Assembly: GCA_021805865.1 (NCBI GenBank)
Contig: JAJZDX010000001.1
Coordinates: forward strand, 87,578-151,577
Source: Pseudomonadota bacterium
GTDB lineage: Bacteria > Pseudomonadota > Gammaproteobacteria > Steroidobacterales > Steroidobacteraceae
Length of the DNA: 64,000 bases
Reading direction: 5' to 3'
Every line of letters begins with the position of its first letter. Within the stretch, counting starts at the first letter, position 1. The position numbers were made by a program, and so were the translations under genes. Below the pieces are notes generated by a model. That model did not search any database, had not been told where the DNA came from, and was given only the letters and a program-made list of their open reading frames with translations. Positions 26,450-36,633 of the stretch are shown here, piece after piece.

Positions 26450-27391
26450 TCACGGCTTGCCGGCCGGATCCAGCGCGACCCCTCGGCCGGGGACACCGGG
26501 CCGCCGGCGGATCAACAAAGGCAGCGCCAGGATGGCGGCGAGCAGGACCGCGAGGCACAACAACGACCCCTCGGGCCCGTCCGTGCCGCCGCTGAGATGC
26601 GCGTTGCCGTGCGGCAGCAGCGTGAACAGCCTGCCGGAGGAGTACATACCGCTGTCGGCGCTGCCGAAGAAATAGCTTTCGGCCCAGTCCCAGGCTGCAT
26701 GGCAGCCGATCACCCACCACAGCGTGCCGGTGCGGAGGATGGCGAGGCAGAACAATACGCTCACCACCGCGGTGGTGAGCAGGCCGATGAGATTCTCGTC
26801 GGGATTGTGGCCATGCGCCACCATGAACAGGGCCGTGACCACCAGAGCGCCGATCCAAAAGCCGTATCTCTCGCGCAGAATGGTGAACAGATAGCCGCGG
26901 AAGGCGATCTCCTCGGTGAAGCCGATCAGCATGGCCGCCACCGCCCACGCCAATCCCGACCACAGCGCCACCGCCCATCCCGCCGTCGGCGGCTCGAGCC
27001 GCCCGAACCCGAACGCCAGCAGCGCAGCCACCAGCAGCCCGATCATGCAGAATCCAACGGCGCATCCTGCCGCGAGGTCGCGCAGCCACCGAGCCCGCGG
27101 CAAGCCGATGCTGACGAAAGGACTGCCGTCGAGCCGGGTCATGACCCACGTGGCGAGCAATGTGCAACCGAGCAGCATCACCTCATCGAGGATGAGGATC
27201 CAGGGCGGAAGGTTGCCGCCGGCTTTCACGTGCTGCTGCACCGCATGGATGCGCCGATACAGCTCCGGAACGGAGGAGATGACGCGCTGGAACGTGATGA
27301 AGGCGATCACCAGGAAAATCGCGAAGAGGGCGATGAATAACAGTGCTCGGGCCCAGCTGCGCACGCCGCGCTCATCGAGCACCAGGCGCAT
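26450..27391 (-). CDS. CPBP-family intramembrane (CAAX-type) protease
   Basis: A 313-residue membrane protein of the ABI/CPBP glutamic-type intramembrane protease family. Several helices surround the three family motifs: IGFTEEIAFRGYLF (EExxxR), FMVAHGHN and VIGCHAAWDWAESYF. A loop rich in Gly, His and Ser precedes the last helix. ATG 27391 has GGGGAGG just upstream; an in-frame ATG at 27457 would add 22 residues. Bacterial CPBP proteins are linked to bacteriocin immunity, prenyl-protein-like processing or membrane regulation; nothing nearby specifies which. Confidence 0.88.
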   Translation of the reverse strand: MRLVLDERGVRSWARALLFIALFAIFLVIAFITFQRVISSVPELYRRIHAVQQHVKAGGNLPPWILILDEVMLLGCTLLATWVMTRLDGSPFVSIGLPRARWLRDLAAGCAVGFCMIGLLVAALLAFGFGRLEPPTAGWAVALWSGLAWAVAAMLIGFTEEIAFRGYLFTILRERYGFWIGALVVTALFMVAHGHNPDENLIGLLTTAVVSVLFCLAILRTGTLWWVIGCHAAWDWAESYFFGSADSGMYSSGRLFTLLPHGNAHLSGGTDGPEGSLLCLAVLLAAILALPLLIRRRPGVPGRGVALDPAGKP

Positions 27392-27589
27392 CAGGCCTCC
27401 CCGGACACCGGAAGAGGGCACCGCCGCCGGCCGCTGCAGACACCCGCGTAGATTCATGGGACAGCCCCTGATTCCAACGTTTCAGCTGGTTCCCGTCGAG
27501 GCCGCGGAACGACCCGGCGGGAATCGAGATCAGACCGACCGGCCACCAGATGCCGAGGCCGCCTGGTGCCGGTCAGGGTCCGCCCCGCG

Positions 27590-27610
27590 GAAAGAACCCC
27601 GCCGGCGGGA
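27590..27610 (-). terminator. Possible intrinsic terminator after ubiA
   Basis: On the minus strand, some 20 bases past the ubiA stop, the palindromic CCCGCCGGCGGGG is followed by TTCTTT. The stem is short with a tight loop, so this is a weak to moderate terminator candidate for the recG-ubiA end of the cluster. Confidence 0.4.
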
Positions 27611-27626
27611 AAAGGTTGCAGATCGC

Positions 27627-28556
27627 TCAGCGGACGTAGACGTATTGCAGCGCCACACCGGCGAAAATCGCCATGCCGACGTAATTGTTGTTGAGGAATG
27701 CGCGCAGGCAGGCAGCCGGCTCGCGCTTGCGGATCAGCCACTGCTGATAGAGAAACAGCACCGCCGCCACGGCAATTCCGGCGTAGTACCAGTGGCCGAA
27801 CTTCAAGGTCCGCCCCGCCAGCGCCAGCGCGCCGAGCATCACCACCTGCATCACGCCGATCAGGAGGCGGTCGAGGTCCGCGAACAGGATGGCGCTCGAC
27901 TGCACGCCGATCCTGAGGTCATCGTCCCGGTCGACCATGGCGTACATGGTGTCGTACACCACCGCCCATACCACCGCTGCGATATACATCACCCAGGCGA
28001 TGCGCGGCAGCGCGTCGCGCTGTGCGGCAAAGGCCATGGGGATGCTCCAGCCGCCGAACGACAGCCCCAGGTACAGCTGCGGCAGCGGGAAGAACCTCTT
28101 CACGAACGGGTAGGACGCCGTCAGCGCCGCGCCGACCACGGCCAGCTCGACCGTCAGGACATTCAGCCGTGTGACCAGCCACAGCGCGGCCAGCATGAGC
28201 GAGCCGAACAACGCCAGCGCCTCGGCGGGCGAGACGCGGCGGGCCGCGAGCGGCCGGTCGCGTGTGCGCTTGACGTGTGGATCGATGTTGCGGTCCGCGA
28301 AGTCGTTGATGATGCAGCCGGCGGCCCGCATGACGGCCACGCCCGCCACGAAGACGATCAATACGGTCTGACCGGGCCGTCCCGCGCCCGCGATCCACAG
28401 CGCCCAGAGCGCCGGCCACAGCAGCAGCCACGTGCCGATCGGGCGATCGATGCGCGCAAGCCGCCCGTACTCCTGTGCCCGCCGCGCCAGGCGGTGCAGG
28501 AACGGCGCTTCCTGCGGCTTCAGGCCGGCTCCGACCGGCTCAATCGTGGCTGACAT
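27627..28556 (-). CDS. ubiA: 4-hydroxybenzoate octaprenyltransferase
   Basis: A 309-residue membrane prenyltransferase that couples a polyprenyl chain to 4-hydroxybenzoate in ubiquinone synthesis. RIDRPIGTWLLLWPALWALW near the N-terminus, GCIINDFADRNIDPHVKRT (first Asp-rich motif) and MYAMVDRDDDLRIGVQSSA (second Asp-rich motif) are all clearly UbiA. It starts five bases after the recG stop on the same strand and is probably the last gene of the rph-to-ubiA cluster. Unlike E. coli, ubiC is not adjacent. Confidence 0.95.
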   Translation of the reverse strand: MSATIEPVGAGLKPQEAPFLHRLARRAQEYGRLARIDRPIGTWLLLWPALWALWIAGAGRPGQTVLIVFVAGVAVMRAAGCIINDFADRNIDPHVKRTRDRPLAARRVSPAEALALFGSLMLAALWLVTRLNVLTVELAVVGAALTASYPFVKRFFPLPQLYLGLSFGGWSIPMAFAAQRDALPRIAWVMYIAAVVWAVVYDTMYAMVDRDDDLRIGVQSSAILFADLDRLLIGVMQVVMLGALALAGRTLKFGHWYYAGIAVAAVLFLYQQWLIRKREPAACLRAFLNNNYVGMAIFAGVALQYVYVR

Positions 28557-28561
28557 CGATC

Positions 28562-30661
28562 CTACCCCACCCTGCCGTATTGCTCGCCGCCGGCGATCCA
28601 GCGCGCCGATAAGGCGGCGATGATATCCGGATAGCGCTCGATCAGCATCTGTGCTGCGGCCTGTACACGCGGCAACAGATCCGCATCGCGGCTCAGGTCC
28701 GCGACCCTCAGCTGCGCCAGCCCGGTCTGGCGCGTGCCGAGCAGCTCGCCCGCCCCGCGCAATTCCAGGTCCCGCCGCGCGATCTCAAAGCCGTCATTGG
28801 TCCGGCGCACCACCTCCAGGCGCTCACGCGCGAGCGGCGACAGCGGCGCCCGGTACAGCAGCACACAGGTGCTGGCCTGCGCTCCCCGGCCCACGCGGCC
28901 GCGCAGCTGATGCAGCTGGGAGAGTCCCATGCGCTCGGCGTTCTCGATGACCATCAGCGTCGCGTTGGGCACATCGACGCCGACCTCGATGACCGTGGTC
29001 GCCACCAGCAGCTGGATGCGGCCCGCCTTGAAAGCGAGCATCGCCTCATCCTTCTTCGCCGAGGGCATGCGGCCGTGGACCAGCCCGACGCGGACATCCG
29101 GCAGAGCAGCCTCGAGCGCGACGGCGGTCTCCTGCGCCGCCTGAGAGCGCAGCTCCTCCGACTCCTCGATGAGCGGGCAGACCCAGTACACCTGGCGGCC
29201 CGCGCGGCACGCCTGATCAACACGCGCGACCACCTGGTCGCGCCGCTGCTGCGGCACGACCACGGTCTGCACGGGTGTGCGGCCTGGCGGCAGCTCATCG
29301 ATCACTGAAATATCGAGATCCGCATAGGCGGTCATGGCCAGAGTGCGCGGGATGGGCGTCGCCGTCATGATGAGCTGATGCGGGAAGCGCCCGAGCTTGC
29401 GCCCTTTTTCCTGCAGGCGCAGCCGCTGCTGGACGCCGAAGCGATGCTGCTCGTCGACGATGACGAGCGCCAGGTTCGCGAATTCGATGCCGTCCTGGAA
29501 CAGCGCGTGCGTGCCCACCACGACGCGCACTTCACCCGAGGCCACGGTCTCGAGCACGCTGCGCCGCGCACGGACCGGTTGTGTGCCGGAAAGCAGCGCC
29601 ACGGGCAGCCCCAGCGGCTCGAGCCAGTCGCGAAAATTGCGCCAGTGCTGCTCGGCCAACAGCTCCGTGGGCGCCATGAGCGCGGCCTGCATGGCGCTGC
29701 CCGCGGCCCGCGCCGCGGCCACGGCGGCGACCACGGTCTTGCCGCAGCCCACATCACCCTGCACCAGGCGCACCATGGGCACATCGGACCTGAGGTCGGC
29801 TTCGACTTCGGCGAGGGCGCGCGCCTGGGCCTTCGTCAGCTGAAACGGCAGAGACGAAAGCAGCCGCGCAGACAATCCGGCCGCGTCCGCGAGCGCCGGC
29901 GCCGGGTCCGTCCGGGCCGCCTGCTTCAACAGCCTCAGGCTGGCGTGGTGCGCCAGCAGCTCCTCGAACGCCAGCCGGCGCTGCGCCGGATGGCGGCGTG
30001 CGATGAGTTCCGCGAGCCGCGCGTCCTTCGGCGGCCGGTGCACGTAGCGCAGCGCCTCGCGCAGCGGCGGCAGGGCCAGGGTGTCGGTGAGCTCGCGCGG
30101 CAGCCAGTCGCGCACCCCCGCGGTGTCCAGCTCCCGCAGCGCCTGCGCGATCAGCATGCGCAACCGGCCCTGGGTCACCCCTTCCGTCAGGGGATAGAGC
30201 GGCGTCAACGTATCCTCCACCGGCTCCGACTGATCAGTGACCCGTCGGTACTCGGGGTGGACCATCTCCAGGCCCTGCGGACCGCGCCGCACCTCGCCGA
30301 AACAGCGCAGGCGCGTGCCGCGCTCGAGGCCCTCCTGTTGGGTGGAGGAGAAATGGAAGAATCGGAGCGTGAGGAATCCCGAGCCGTCGGACAGCCGCGT
30401 CAGCAGCTGGCGCCGGCGACGGAACGCCACTTCGGTGAGCTGGATTTCGCCCTGCACGACCGTGCGCATTCCCGGAACGAGTGCGCCCATGGCCGTGCGG
30501 GTGGTGCGGTCGTCATAATCGACGGGCAGGACGAACAGCAGGTCCTGCACCTGGGTGACGCCGAGACGCCGCAGCCGCTCGGCGAGCGCCGCTCCGACCC
30601 CGCGCAGCGCCGTGACCGGGCGCTGCTCGCTAGCGCCCGGCTCGCGGGCCGTTTCAGCCAA
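28562..30661 (-). CDS. recG: ATP-dependent DNA helicase RecG
   Basis: A roughly 699-residue branch-migration helicase that rescues stalled forks. The wedge domain ([26 protein letters not shown]) is followed by the helicase core: [15 protein letters not shown] (Walker A), [16 protein letters not shown] (DExQ box), [17 protein letters not shown] (motif III), [15 protein letters not shown] and [12 protein letters not shown] (motif VI). The C-terminus ends in [19 protein letters not shown] plus a short tail. There is no ATG start; TTG at 30661, overlapping the end of ridA, gives the normal RecG N-terminus, while an upstream TTG at 30712 would lie inside ridA. The start is therefore uncertain. 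Confidence 0.93.
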   Translation of the reverse strand: MAETAREPGASEQRPVTALRGVGAALAERLRRLGVTQVQDLLFVLPVDYDDRTTRTAMGALVPGMRTVVQGEIQLTEVAFRRRRQLLTRLSDGSGFLTLRFFHFSSTQQEGLERGTRLRCFGEVRRGPQGLEMVHPEYRRVTDQSEPVEDTLTPLYPLTEGVTQGRLRMLIAQALRELDTAGVRDWLPRELTDTLALPPLREALRYVHRPPKDARLAELIARRHPAQRRLAFEELLAHHASLRLLKQAARTDPAPALADAAGLSARLLSSLPFQLTKAQARALAEVEADLRSDVPMVRLVQGDVGCGKTVVAAVAAARAAGSAMQAALMAPTELLAEQHWRNFRDWLEPLGLPVALLSGTQPVRARRSVLETVASGEVRVVVGTHALFQDGIEFANLALVIVDEQHRFGVQQRLRLQEKGRKLGRFPHQLIMTATPIPRTLAMTAYADLDISVIDELPPGRTPVQTVVVPQQRRDQVVARVDQACRAGRQVYWVCPLIEESEELRSQAAQETAVALEAALPDVRVGLVHGRMPSAKKDEAMLAFKAGRIQLLVATTVIEVGVDVPNATLMVIENAERMGLSQLHQLRGRVGRGAQASTCVLLYRAPLSPLARERLEVVRRTNDGFEIARRDLELRGAGELLGTRQTGLAQLRVADLSRDADLLPRVQAAAQMLIERYPDIIAALSARWIAGGEQYGRVG

Positions 30662-31037
30662 GGTACAAGATGCACTCGGCCTCGACCCGCGCGCCCCTGG
30701 GCAACTGCGCAACGCCGACGGCCGCCCGCGCCGGGTAGGGCTGCGGGAAGTACTGCGCCATGATCTCGTTGACCTTGGCGAAGTGCCCGAGGTCGGTCAG
30801 GTAAAGGTTGACTTTCACGGCCTGCGCCAGAGTCCCGCCGGCGGCCTCGGCCACCGACCTGAGGTTCTCGAACACGCGACGGATTTCGGCCTCGATGTCG
30901 CCGCTCACCAGCTCCTTCGTGGTCGGGTCCAGCGGGATCTGGCCGGAAAGGTACACGGTGTCGCCCGCGCGCACCGCTTGTGAATAGGTTCCGATCGCCT
31001 GCGGCGCCTTGTCGGTCTGGATGATCGTGCGGCTCAT
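30654..31037 (-). CDS. ridA: RidA family reactive-intermediate deaminase
   Basis: A 127-residue enamine/imine deaminase of the YjgF/YER057c family that clears 2-aminoacrylate-type intermediates. Family motifs are [28 protein letters not shown] and [20 protein letters not shown] with the catalytic Arg, ending in the usual Glu-Cys segment. ATG 31037 has GAGGAG five bases upstream; an alternative at 31052 overlaps spoT. It sits between spoT and recG, the common gammaproteobacterial arrangement, and its 3' end overlaps the chosen recG start. Confidence 0.94.
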   Translation of the reverse strand: MSRTIIQTDKAPQAIGTYSQAVRAGDTVYLSGQIPLDPTTKELVSGDIEAEIRRVFENLRSVAEAAGGTLAQAVKVNLYLTDLGHFAKVNEIMAQYFPQPYPARAAVGVAQLPRGARVEAECILYLG

Positions 31038-31048
31038 GCTGCTCCTCG

Positions 31049-33268
31049 TCAAGGGTTTTCCGAATTCGAATCCTGCTCGTCAAAATCGTCCTCGGTCCGC
31101 CCGTCGCGCGCATGCGCGGCGATCGTGCGGCTGACACGGGTCACGTCCGGCAGGCGGCGGATGACACGCATCACGCGCGCCAGCTGCTTGCGATCGCGCA
31201 CCTTCAGCTCGAACGTGAGGATCGAGGCATCGCCTTCCTGCTCCTCGATCGAGACATGATGAATGTTGGTATCGGCGCTGGCAATGGCCGCCGCCACCCT
31301 GGCGAGCACGCCGGTGCGGTTGACCACGTACACGCGGATCTCCGAGCTGAACAGCCGCTCCGGCGCGCTCTGCCAGCTCACCGGCAGCCACTTCTCGGGG
31401 TGCTTGCGATAGTCCTCGACGTTCACGCAGCGGTCGCGGTGGATCACCACGCCGCGCCCTGCCGAGAGGAACGCGAACACCGGGTCGTTCGGCAGCGGGA
31501 AGCAGCAGCGCGCGTAGGTGACCAGCAACCCCTCGGTGCCGGCGATGGCGAGCGGCAAAGGCGTGCCTGCACCCCTCTCCGGCGCCGCGCCGGGCAGCAG
31601 GCGGCGCGCCACGAGCGGCGCCAGGCGCTCCCCGAGGCCGATCTTCTCGTACAGATCGTCGATGTTCTTCATGCCGAGCTCGCCCACGATCGCCTCGCGG
31701 GTCTCCGCATGGACGTCCTCCAGGGACAGATGAAACTCGGCGAGCGCCTGCGAGAGCAGCCGCTGGCCGAGCTCGATCGCCTCGGTGCGCCGCAGGCCCT
31801 TCAGGTAGTGGCGGATGGCGCTGCGCGCCTTGGCGGTGACGACGAAGCCGACCCACGCGGGATTGGGCACCGCGCCCTTGGCGGTGATGATCTCCACCGT
31901 CTGGCCATTGCGCAGCACGGTGCGCAGCGGCGTCAGTCGCCGGTCGACCTTGGCCGCGACGCAGCGGTTGCCGACATCGGTGTGCACCGCGTAGGCGAAA
32001 TCGACCACCGTCGCGCCGCTCGGAAGTCTCAGGATCTTGCCCTTGGGAGTGAAGACATACACCTTGTCGGGGAAGAGATCGACCTTGACGCTCTCCAGGA
32101 ACTCCTCCGAAGTGCCGTCTTCCTGAAGCTCCACCAGCCCCGACAGCCACTCCCGCGCGCGCTCCTGTTGCATCGACTCTTCACTGCCGCCGGATTTGTA
32201 TTTCCAGTGCGCGGCGATGCCGGATTCGGCCACGCGGTCCATGTCCTCTGTGCGGATCTGCACCTCGATCGGCACGGCGTTGGGACCGAAGAGCATCGTA
32301 TGGAGCGATTGGTAGCCGTTCACCCGCGGGATGGCGATGTAGTCCTTGAACCGGCCGGGCATGGGCTTGAACACCGAGTGCACCACCCCGAGGGCGCGGT
32401 AGCAGGTGTCGAACTCGTCGACGATGATGCGCAGGCCGTAGACGTCGACGATCTCGGCGAGCGAGGCGCGCTTGCGCAGCATTTTCTTGTAAATGCTGTA
32501 GATGTGCTTCTCGCGCATCTCGACTCGGGCGCGGATGTCCCGCTTCTCGAGCGCGGCGGACAGCTGCCGCGCGATCTTCTTCAGGAACTCCTTCTGGTTG
32601 CCGCCCGCCTTGCGCAGCGCGCGCTCCAGCACCCGGTAGCGCTGCGGATACAGCGCCTGGAAACCCAGCTCCTCGAGCTCGAGTTTCAGGCTGTACAGGC
32701 CCAATCGCTCGGCGATGGGCGCATAGATGTCCAAGGTCTCGCGCGCGATCGCGCGCCGCCGGTGCGGCGGCATCGCGTCGATGGTGCGCATGTTGTGCGT
32801 GCGATCAGCGAGCTTGACCAGGATGACGCGCAGGTCGCGCACCATCGCGAGCAGCATCTTGCGGAAGGATTCCGCCTGCGCCTCCTCGCGGCTCTTGAAC
32901 TGGATGGCATCGAGCTTGGTCACCCCGTCGACCAGCTCCGCCACATCGGCGCCGAAGCGCGCGGCCAGCTGATCCTTCGGCGTCGGAGTATCCTCGATGA
33001 CGTCGTGAAGGATGGCGGCGACGAGCGTGTCGGGATCGAGATGCAGGTCGGCGAGGATCGCCGCGGTGGCCACGGGGTGCGCGATGAAAGGCTCGCCCGA
33101 GAGCCGCTTCTGCCCCTTGTGGGCCGAGGCGCCAAACTCCGCAGCTTCGCGTACGCGCTCGACCTGCTCCGGCGGCAGATAGCCGCCGACCGTAGCCAGC
33201 AGCTCCTTCAGCCCGGGAGTACGCCTTCCGCCGGGAAGCAGCCCCAGGAGAGAAGACGCATAGTCCAT
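31049..33268 (-). CDS. spoT: Bifunctional (p)ppGpp synthetase/hydrolase SpoT
   Basis: A 739-residue Rel/Spo homologue controlling the stringent response alarmone. The N-terminal HD hydrolase domain is intact ([32 protein letters not shown]). The synthetase domain has [20 protein letters not shown] and VEVQIRT-type [17 protein letters not shown] with AAHWKYK, so both activities are plausible. TGS ([20 protein letters not shown]) and ACT ([20 protein letters not shown]) domains follow. It lies between rpoZ and ridA, 30 bases after rpoZ, as in many gammaproteobacteria. Confidence 0.96.
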   Translation of the reverse strand: MDYASSLLGLLPGGRRTPGLKELLATVGGYLPPEQVERVREAAEFGASAHKGQKRLSGEPFIAHPVATAAILADLHLDPDTLVAAILHDVIEDTPTPKDQLAARFGADVAELVDGVTKLDAIQFKSREEAQAESFRKMLLAMVRDLRVILVKLADRTHNMRTIDAMPPHRRRAIARETLDIYAPIAERLGLYSLKLELEELGFQALYPQRYRVLERALRKAGGNQKEFLKKIARQLSAALEKRDIRARVEMREKHIYSIYKKMLRKRASLAEIVDVYGLRIIVDEFDTCYRALGVVHSVFKPMPGRFKDYIAIPRVNGYQSLHTMLFGPNAVPIEVQIRTEDMDRVAESGIAAHWKYKSGGSEESMQQERAREWLSGLVELQEDGTSEEFLESVKVDLFPDKVYVFTPKGKILRLPSGATVVDFAYAVHTDVGNRCVAAKVDRRLTPLRTVLRNGQTVEIITAKGAVPNPAWVGFVVTAKARSAIRHYLKGLRRTEAIELGQRLLSQALAEFHLSLEDVHAETREAIVGELGMKNIDDLYEKIGLGERLAPLVARRLLPGAAPERGAGTPLPLAIAGTEGLLVTYARCCFPLPNDPVFAFLSAGRGVVIHRDRCVNVEDYRKHPEKWLPVSWQSAPERLFSSEIRVYVVNRTGVLARVAAAIASADTNIHHVSIEEQEGDASILTFELKVRDRKQLARVMRVIRRLPDVTRVSRTIAAHARDGRTEDDFDEQDSNSENP

Positions 33269-33298
33269 ATGTTCACTGGGGCAGACCGGTCCCCGGTA

Positions 33299-33586
33299 TC
33301 AATCTCCCAGACCAAACTGCGGAGCACGGAAGGTGGACTGCATGTCCAGCTCCGCAACGGCCGGGGCGGCCTCGGCCGCCGGCGGCTCGGGCTCACGGAG
33401 CATATCCACCGTGACGTTGCCGGCGGCGATCTCGCGCAACGCGACGACGGTCGGCTTATCGTTCTCGAGCGGCACGGTTGGCTCGGCGCCATTGGCAATG
33501 CGTCGGGCCCGCTGGGCCGCCAGAATCACCAGCTGGAAGAGGTTATCGACGTTTTGCAGGCAGTCTTCGACGGTGATTCGAGCCAT
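33299..33586 (-). CDS. rpoZ: RNA polymerase omega subunit
   Basis: A 95-residue omega subunit that aids assembly of the beta-prime subunit and takes part in ppGpp sensing. [20 protein letters not shown] and [15 protein letters not shown] are the family signature; [16 protein letters not shown] follows, and the tail is Pro/Ala/Glu-rich. It is preceded by the rdgB-gmk fusion and followed by spoT, the conserved gmk-rpoZ-spoT order. Confidence 0.96.
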   Translation of the reverse strand: MARITVEDCLQNVDNLFQLVILAAQRARRIANGAEPTVPLENDKPTVVALREIAAGNVTVDMLREPEPPAAEAAPAVAELDMQSTFRAPQFGLGD

Positions 33587-33661
33587 GACGATCCGGGAAC
33601 CAGCGGTTAAAGGGCGCGGCCAGCGCGCAAGGAAGCCGTATTGTACGGCAAAGAGGGGGGC

Positions 33662-34900
33662 TCAGGCCAGCAGCCGCTTGAGGAGCGGGGCCAGATCCGG
33701 CCGGCTCGCCAGGAGCGCCTCGCCGCCGCCGCCCACGATCCGCATCAGGTCCGCCACCGCACGCTCGAAATCGTCGTTCACCACGACGTAGTCGAATTCA
33801 TTCCAATGGGACATGTCGCTCACTGCGTCGCGCAGCCGGCGGACGATCACTTCGGTGGAATCCGTGGCCCGTCCGCGAAGCCGCTGCTCCAGGGACTCCC
33901 GGGACGGCGGCAGCACGAAGACGGTCAGGCAGGAGGGCATGGCGGCCCGGACCTGCCGCGCGCCCTGCCAGTCGATCTCGAGCACCACGTCCCTGCCCTG
34001 CGTGAGCTTCTCCTCGACCGGCTCACGGGCGGTGCCGTAGCAATTGTCGAAAACCCGGGCGTGCTCCAGGAAGGAGCCTGCGTTCACCATCCTCTCGAAT
34101 TCCGCCACGGTGACGAAGCAGTACTCCCGGCCTGGAATCTCGGTGGGGCGCTGGGGCCGGGTAGTGTGCGAGATGGACAGCTGCAGCATCGGCATGCGCT
34201 GAAGCAGCTCCCGGACGAGCGAAGTCTTGCCGGCGCCGGAGGGGGCGGCCAGCACGAACAGCCGGCCCCGCGCCCCGGACCTGCCGGATGGCTCGCCGGG
34301 GGAGTGCTCGAAGAGCGCGCGGGCACCGCACGCCAATGCCCGCAGGGCCTGCCCGCGATGGCTGACCGCGTTCTTTTCGCCCGCATCGAGCTCGGCCGCG
34401 GTGCGCTGCGAGCCGGCCGGCAGAAAGATCGGGTCATAGCCGAAGCCTCCCGAGCCTCGAGGCGCCTGCGCGATCCGGCCTTCCCATGTCCCGTGCGCGA
34501 TGAGCGGCTCGGGATCATCGTGACGCCGGACCAAGGCGATCACACACTGGTAGCGGGCACGTCGGCGCTCCTCCGGCACCGCCTCGAGGTCGGCCAGGAG
34601 CTTGCGGAGATTGTCCTCGTCACTGGCTCCCTCGCCCGCGAAACGGGCGGAATACACGCCCGGCCGGCCGTGCAGCGCATCCACTTCGATGCCGGAATCG
34701 TCCGCAAGCGCCGGCAATCCGGTGACTCGCGCGGCATGGCGGGCCTTGAGCAGTGCGTTGTCGACGAAGGTCGTGCCGGTCTCCGGGGGCGGCGTTATCC
34801 CGAAGGCACTCTGAGGGACGAGCGTGAGCCCGTGCGGGGCCAGCAATGCGCCGATCTCCCGCAGCTTGCCGGCATTGCCGCTGGCCAGGATTATTTTCAT
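33662..34900 (-). CDS. Fused RdgB (ITP/XTP pyrophosphatase) - guanylate kinase
   Basis: A single 412-residue frame joining two normally separate enzymes. Residues 1 to about 200 are RdgB/HAM1: MKIILASGNAGKLREIGALL, FVDNALLKARHAA, LADDSGIEVDALHGRPGVYS, GGFGYDPIFLPAG and EKNAVSHRGQALRAL, which hydrolyse ITP/dITP/XTP. After the short linker EHSPGEPSGRSGARG comes complete Gmk from about residue 212: LFVLAAPSGAGKTSLVREL (P-loop), ISHTTRPQRP, REYCFVT, EIDWQGARQV and FVLPPSRESLEQRLRGR. No stop separates them, and no ATG, GTG or TTG suits a separate Gmk start; the only GTG lies inside its first beta-strand. It precedes rpoZ where gmk normally stands. Confidence 0.92.
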   Translation of the reverse strand: MKIILASGNAGKLREIGALLAPHGLTLVPQSAFGITPPPETGTTFVDNALLKARHAARVTGLPALADDSGIEVDALHGRPGVYSARFAGEGASDEDNLRKLLADLEAVPEERRRARYQCVIALVRRHDDPEPLIAHGTWEGRIAQAPRGSGGFGYDPIFLPAGSQRTAAELDAGEKNAVSHRGQALRALACGARALFEHSPGEPSGRSGARGRLFVLAAPSGAGKTSLVRELLQRMPMLQLSISHTTRPQRPTEIPGREYCFVTVAEFERMVNAGSFLEHARVFDNCYGTAREPVEEKLTQGRDVVLEIDWQGARQVRAAMPSCLTVFVLPPSRESLEQRLRGRATDSTEVIVRRLRDAVSDMSHWNEFDYVVVNDDFERAVADLMRIVGGGGEALLASRPDLAPLLKRLLA

Positions 34901-34994
34901 GTGCTGCGCGCGGGACGCACGGCACTCGCCGAAGCGCAAACCGCGTACGGATGGCGAGGCTGTGCACCGGTAAGCGACACCATCGTAGCCTCGG

Positions 34995-35714
34995 TCACAG
35001 CTCCAACGCCTGCCCCTGCAGGGAGAACAGCTTCTCGATGCCGCCGGCGGCGAGCGCGAGCATGGTGTCGAGTTCGTGCCGGCGAAACGCGTGCCCCTCG
35101 GCGGTGCCTTGCAGCTCGATGAAGGCGCCGCCGTCGTTCATCACCACGTTCATGTCAACCTCGGCCTGGGAGTCCTCCCGGTAATCGAGGTCCAGCACCG
35201 GGGCCCCGCCGACGATGCCAACCGAGATCGCCGCCACCTGGCCGTGCAAAGGGCTGGCTGAGATCAGCCGCCGCTTGGCGAGCAGCCGGCATGCCTGGGC
35301 GAGCGCCACAAAGCCGCCGGAGATGGAGGCGGTGCGCGTGCCCCCATCGGCCTGCAGCACATCGCAGTCCACGGTAATGGTGCGCTCGCCGAGGGCCTTG
35401 AGGTCGGTCACCGCGCGCAGCGAGCGGCCGATGAGCCGCTGAATCTCCAGCGTGCGGCCGCCCTGCTTGCCGCGCGCCGCTTCCCTCGCCGAGCGGGTGT
35501 GGGTGGAGCGCGGCAACATGCCGTATTCGGCTGTGACCCACCCCTGGCCCTTGCCGCGCAGAAATGCGGGCACGCTCTCCTCGATGCTGGCGGTGCACAG
35601 CACCTGGGTGTCCCCGAACTCGACCAGTACGGCGCCTTCGGCGTGCTTGCCGAAGCGGCGCGAAAAGCTCACGGGCCGCATTTGATCGGGGGAACGTCCG
35701 CTGGGTCGGATCAT
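34995..35714 (-). CDS. rph: Ribonuclease PH
   Basis: A 239-residue phosphorolytic 3'-exoribonuclease that trims tRNA precursors. It has [79 protein letters not shown] and [18 protein letters not shown], all family-specific, and an intact C-terminus unlike the frameshifted E. coli K-12 allele. ATG 35714 gives the normal N-terminus; the frame extends to 35744. It is followed by the rdgB-gmk fusion, the usual rph-rdgB neighbourhood. Confidence 0.96.
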   Translation of the reverse strand: MIRPSGRSPDQMRPVSFSRRFGKHAEGAVLVEFGDTQVLCTASIEESVPAFLRGKGQGWVTAEYGMLPRSTHTRSAREAARGKQGGRTLEIQRLIGRSLRAVTDLKALGERTITVDCDVLQADGGTRTASISGGFVALAQACRLLAKRRLISASPLHGQVAAISVGIVGGAPVLDLDYREDSQAEVDMNVVMNDGGAFIELQGTAEGHAFRRHELDTMLALAAGGIEKLFSLQGQALEL

Positions 35715-35796
35715 GTCTCTACGTCTCTCTACCGTTGTCCGCACTGGTCATCAGGCTGCGCCGTCGTTGGCTGCACGACAGCTCCGGTGTCTCGCA

Positions 35797-36573
35797 CTAG
35801 CCATTGCACCCGCGCGGCTCCCCCAGCCACCGCAAGGCGGCGGCGGAGGTGTTGTCGCTCGCCGCTCCGATGCGGCTCACGGCGTTGCGGGCCAGCTCCT
35901 GCAGCGCTTCGCGCAGCGGCGCACCGCAGCCGAGCGCCGCTGCCAGCTCCTCGTCCTTGAGCGGACCCCACAGGCCGTCGCTGCAAACGAGCAGCACGTC
36001 ACCAGGCACCAGCGGCCTGCGGCGGGTGATCGCCATGTCCGGCAGGATCGGAACTCCGCCGAGACAGCACTCGACATAATTGCGCTGGGGATGGACCTGA
36101 GCCTGCTCGGCGGTGATCAGCCCCTCGCGCAGCAGCCCTTCCACGTGACTGTGGTCGCGACTGCGCTCGACCAGCGTGCCGCCGCGGATGTGGTAGATCC
36201 GGCTGTCGCCGACATGTGCCCACCACGATGCGCCCTGCTGGACGAGGCACAGCGCGCATGTGGCTCGCGGGCGCCGATCGATCGGCAGGGACCCTCCCAA
36301 CTTCACCACCTCTTCGTGCGCGCGGCCGAGGATCAGGTGAAGAAAGCCCATGGGATCGAAAAGCGGCTGCGGCGTGCGCCCGAAGGCCTCCAGCACGACC
36401 TGTCGCGCGACCTCTGCGGCGTGCGCGCCATCGGCATATCCACCCATCCCATCGGCGACGACCAGCAGCGCCGCATGCTCCGCGACGGCGACCGTGACTC
36501 TGTCCTGGTTCTCCGCGCGTCCGCCCACGAGGCTGACGTCGGCATATTCGATCCGCAAAGGAGATCTGCGCAA
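35797..36573 (-). CDS. PP2C-type serine/threonine protein phosphatase
   Basis: A 258-residue metal-dependent protein phosphatase. The PP2C motifs are in order: SLVGGRAENQDRV, VVADGMGGYADGAHAAE (metal Asp/Gly), WWAHVGDSRIYHIRGG, SRDHSHVEGLLREGLI, LLVCSDGLWGPL and SDNTSA. It ends before rph on the same strand and is divergent from yicC, an arrangement common in gammaproteobacteria. Translation appears to start at TTG 36573 without a strong ribosome site; a second TTG at 36558 is possible. No kinase partner is adjacent, so targets are unknown. Confidence 0.92.
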   Translation of the reverse strand: MRRSPLRIEYADVSLVGGRAENQDRVTVAVAEHAALLVVADGMGGYADGAHAAEVARQVVLEAFGRTPQPLFDPMGFLHLILGRAHEEVVKLGGSLPIDRRPRATCALCLVQQGASWWAHVGDSRIYHIRGGTLVERSRDHSHVEGLLREGLITAEQAQVHPQRNYVECCLGGVPILPDMAITRRRPLVPGDVLLVCSDGLWGPLKDEELAAALGCGAPLREALQELARNAVSRIGAASDNTSAAALRWLGEPRGCNG

Positions 36574-36633
36574 GTGTTAAGCTTCGGGGTCCGCTTTATA
36601 GCATTCCAGGGCGCCGTCGGCGTAGCGTTTACC

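Noticed and set aside
31112..33610. An 832-codon plus-strand frame opposite spoT and rpoZ
   Set aside because: Same reason: an antisense shadow in high-GC sequence, with no start context or family motif.
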